DNA of 64,000 bases from Wocania ichthyoenteri Th78 (GTDB taxonomy: Bacteria > Bacteroidota > Bacteroidia > Flavobacteriales > Flavobacteriaceae): assembly GCF_000789235.1 (NCBI RefSeq), contig NZ_KN525716.1, positions 2,191,169 through 2,255,168 of the forward strand, in the 5' to 3' direction. Numbering within the stretch: position 1 is the first letter of the stretch; the number at the start of each line of letters is the position of its first letter. Positions 63,042 through 64,000 of the stretch are shown piece by piece. Made by a program: the position numbers and the translations under genes. The notes under the pieces were generated by a model. It was given only the letters and a program-made list of their open reading frames with translations, did no database searches and was not told the origin of the DNA.

Positions 63042-64000
63042 ATGGCTGAAACAATTAGATTAAATAAAGTATTACGCGAGCTTAATATCTCTCTAGATCG
63101 TGCTGTGGAATTTTTAGATTCCAAAGGTGTAGAAATAGAGAAGCGACCTACTACAAAAATTTCTGAAGAGACGTATAAAATTCTTTCTGATGAATTTGAA
63201 ACAGATGCTAGCAAAAAAGTAGCATCTAAAGAAGTTAGTGAAGCAAAACTAAAAGAGAAAGAAGTATTGCGAGAGCAACGCGAGCGCGAACTTGAAGAAA
63301 AGCAAAAAGTTACAGCCCAAAAAGAAGAAGTTGTTAAAGCAGCTAAAATACTTTCTGGACCAAAAACTGTTGGTAAAATTGATTTAGAGCCTAAAAAGAA
63401 GGAAGAAAAAGTAGTTGCTAAAAAAGAAGCAGATGTTATTGTTTCAGAAGCACCTAAAGAACCAGTTAAAAAAGAAGCTAAAAAGGAAGTTGAAGTAAAG
63501 GTTGAAGAGCCTCTAGAGGTTAAAATACCTAAAGCTAAAACGAAAGAAAAGGAAGAGGTTAAAGAAGTTGCTCCTAAAAAGGAAAAACTAAATGAAGATG
63601 GAGAGCTTGTTCCAGATGAAAAGGTAACGACTCAATACAAGAAGCTTACAGGTCCAAAAATAGCAGGTGATAAAATTGATCTATCTAAGTTTTCTAAGCC
63701 TAAGAAAAAGAAAGAAGAAAAGAAACCTGACGCTAAAAAAGGTGAAGGAACTGCAAACAAGAAAAAGCGTCGTCGTATTAGTAAAGCTGGAGCACCAGGG
63801 TCTGGTACAGCACAAAATAGAGGTGCCGGAAATAGACCAGGGGGAAACGATAGGTTTAAAGGAAAACCAGGTCAAGGCAGAAGAAACATTGTTAAAGAAG
63901 AACCTAGTGAAGAAGATGTAAAAAAACAAGTGCGTGAAACACTTGAAAAGCTTCAAGGTAAATCTAGCAAAGGCAAAGGTGCTAAATACAGAAGAGATAA
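63042..64000 (+). CDS. infB: Translation initiation factor IF-2 (N-terminal part, runs off the window)
   Basis: An ATG at 63042 opens a frame that continues to the window edge (319 codons). It starts MAETIRLNKVLRELNISLDRAVEFLDSKGVEIEKRP, the conserved IF-2 N-terminal module. A long Lys/Glu-rich low-complexity region and RRRISKAGAPG follow. The GTPase domain lies outside the window. It is the third gene of the rimP-nusA-infB operon. Confidence 0.93.
   Translation, partial: MAETIRLNKVLRELNISLDRAVEFLDSKGVEIEKRPTTKISEETYKILSDEFETDASKKVASKEVSEAKLKEKEVLREQRERELEEKQKVTAQKEEVVKAAKILSGPKTVGKIDLEPKKKEEKVVAKKEADVIVSEAPKEPVKKEAKKEVEVKVEEPLEVKIPKAKTKEKEEVKEVAPKKEKLNEDGELVPDEKVTTQYKKLTGPKIAGDKIDLSKFSKPKKKKEEKKPDAKKGEGTANKKKRRRISKAGAPGSGTAQNRGAGNRPGGNDRFKGKPGQGRRNIVKEEPSEEDVKKQVRETLEKLQGKSSKGKGAKYRRD

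Overview
The window reads as one stretch of a low-GC Bacteroidota chromosome, almost certainly from the Flavobacteriaceae. The signs are the A+T-rich codon use, many lipoproteins with an SC-type lipobox, and promoters of the TTG / TAnnTTTG type. Others are ExbB/ExbD genes with a PorT-like barrel, a DUF2723 membrane protein, a DUF5686-type barrel, and leaders without a clear Shine-Dalgarno. It mixes housekeeping gene blocks with two accessory regions.

Positions 1-13366 (mostly minus strand) form a denitrification and copper module. It holds a copper nitrite reductase fused to a cytochrome c (nirK) and a TonB-dependent receptor carrying the copper motif of OprC. It also holds Met/Cys-rich small proteins and a complete clade II nitrous-oxide reductase operon (cytochrome c, fasciclin lipoprotein, nosZ, membrane protein, nosL, nosD, nosF, nosY and a lipoprotein). 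Both nirK and the cytochrome c-nosZ operon carry a Crp/Fnr-like palindrome centred exactly 33 bp upstream of the centre of a TAnnTTTG box. A divergent Rrf2-type regulator has a one-base frameshift in an A-run. No nitric-oxide reductase is visible here.

Positions 13368-32448 are core genes: sucA-sucB, an IS3-family element directly behind sucB, an orphan NarL-type response regulator, an aspartic protease-like protein, tatD and ansA. They continue with tRNA-Ser, an exbB-exbD group, a PorT-like barrel, rpoN, asnS and an RND/MMPL exporter. Behind the response regulator lies a tandemly duplicated ~100-bp unit with two identical 20-bp TACGTA palindromes, followed by a 32-residue membrane protein.

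Positions 32449-43392 form an accessory island: two large RHS/YD-repeat proteins, a variable C-terminal candidate toxin domain with an overlapping candidate immunity gene, and transposase remnants. A second transposase and a broken lipoprotein gene follow. A shared AGTAAGCT/AGCTTACT inverted repeat lies near both ends of the island.

Positions 43393-64000 return to core functions: a DUF5686-type barrel, frr-pyrH, tsf-rpsB, rpsI-rplM, polA, a glycosylasparaginase, cutC and a metallophosphoesterase. They continue with a thioredoxin fold without cysteines, a polysaccharide deacetylase carrying an in-frame repeat insertion, a DUF2723 protein, tRNA-Gln, a universal stress protein and the rimP-nusA-infB operon. 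That operon is preceded by a terminator-like hairpin and is cut off inside infB by the window end. All family assignments come from reading motifs by eye; no database search was run.
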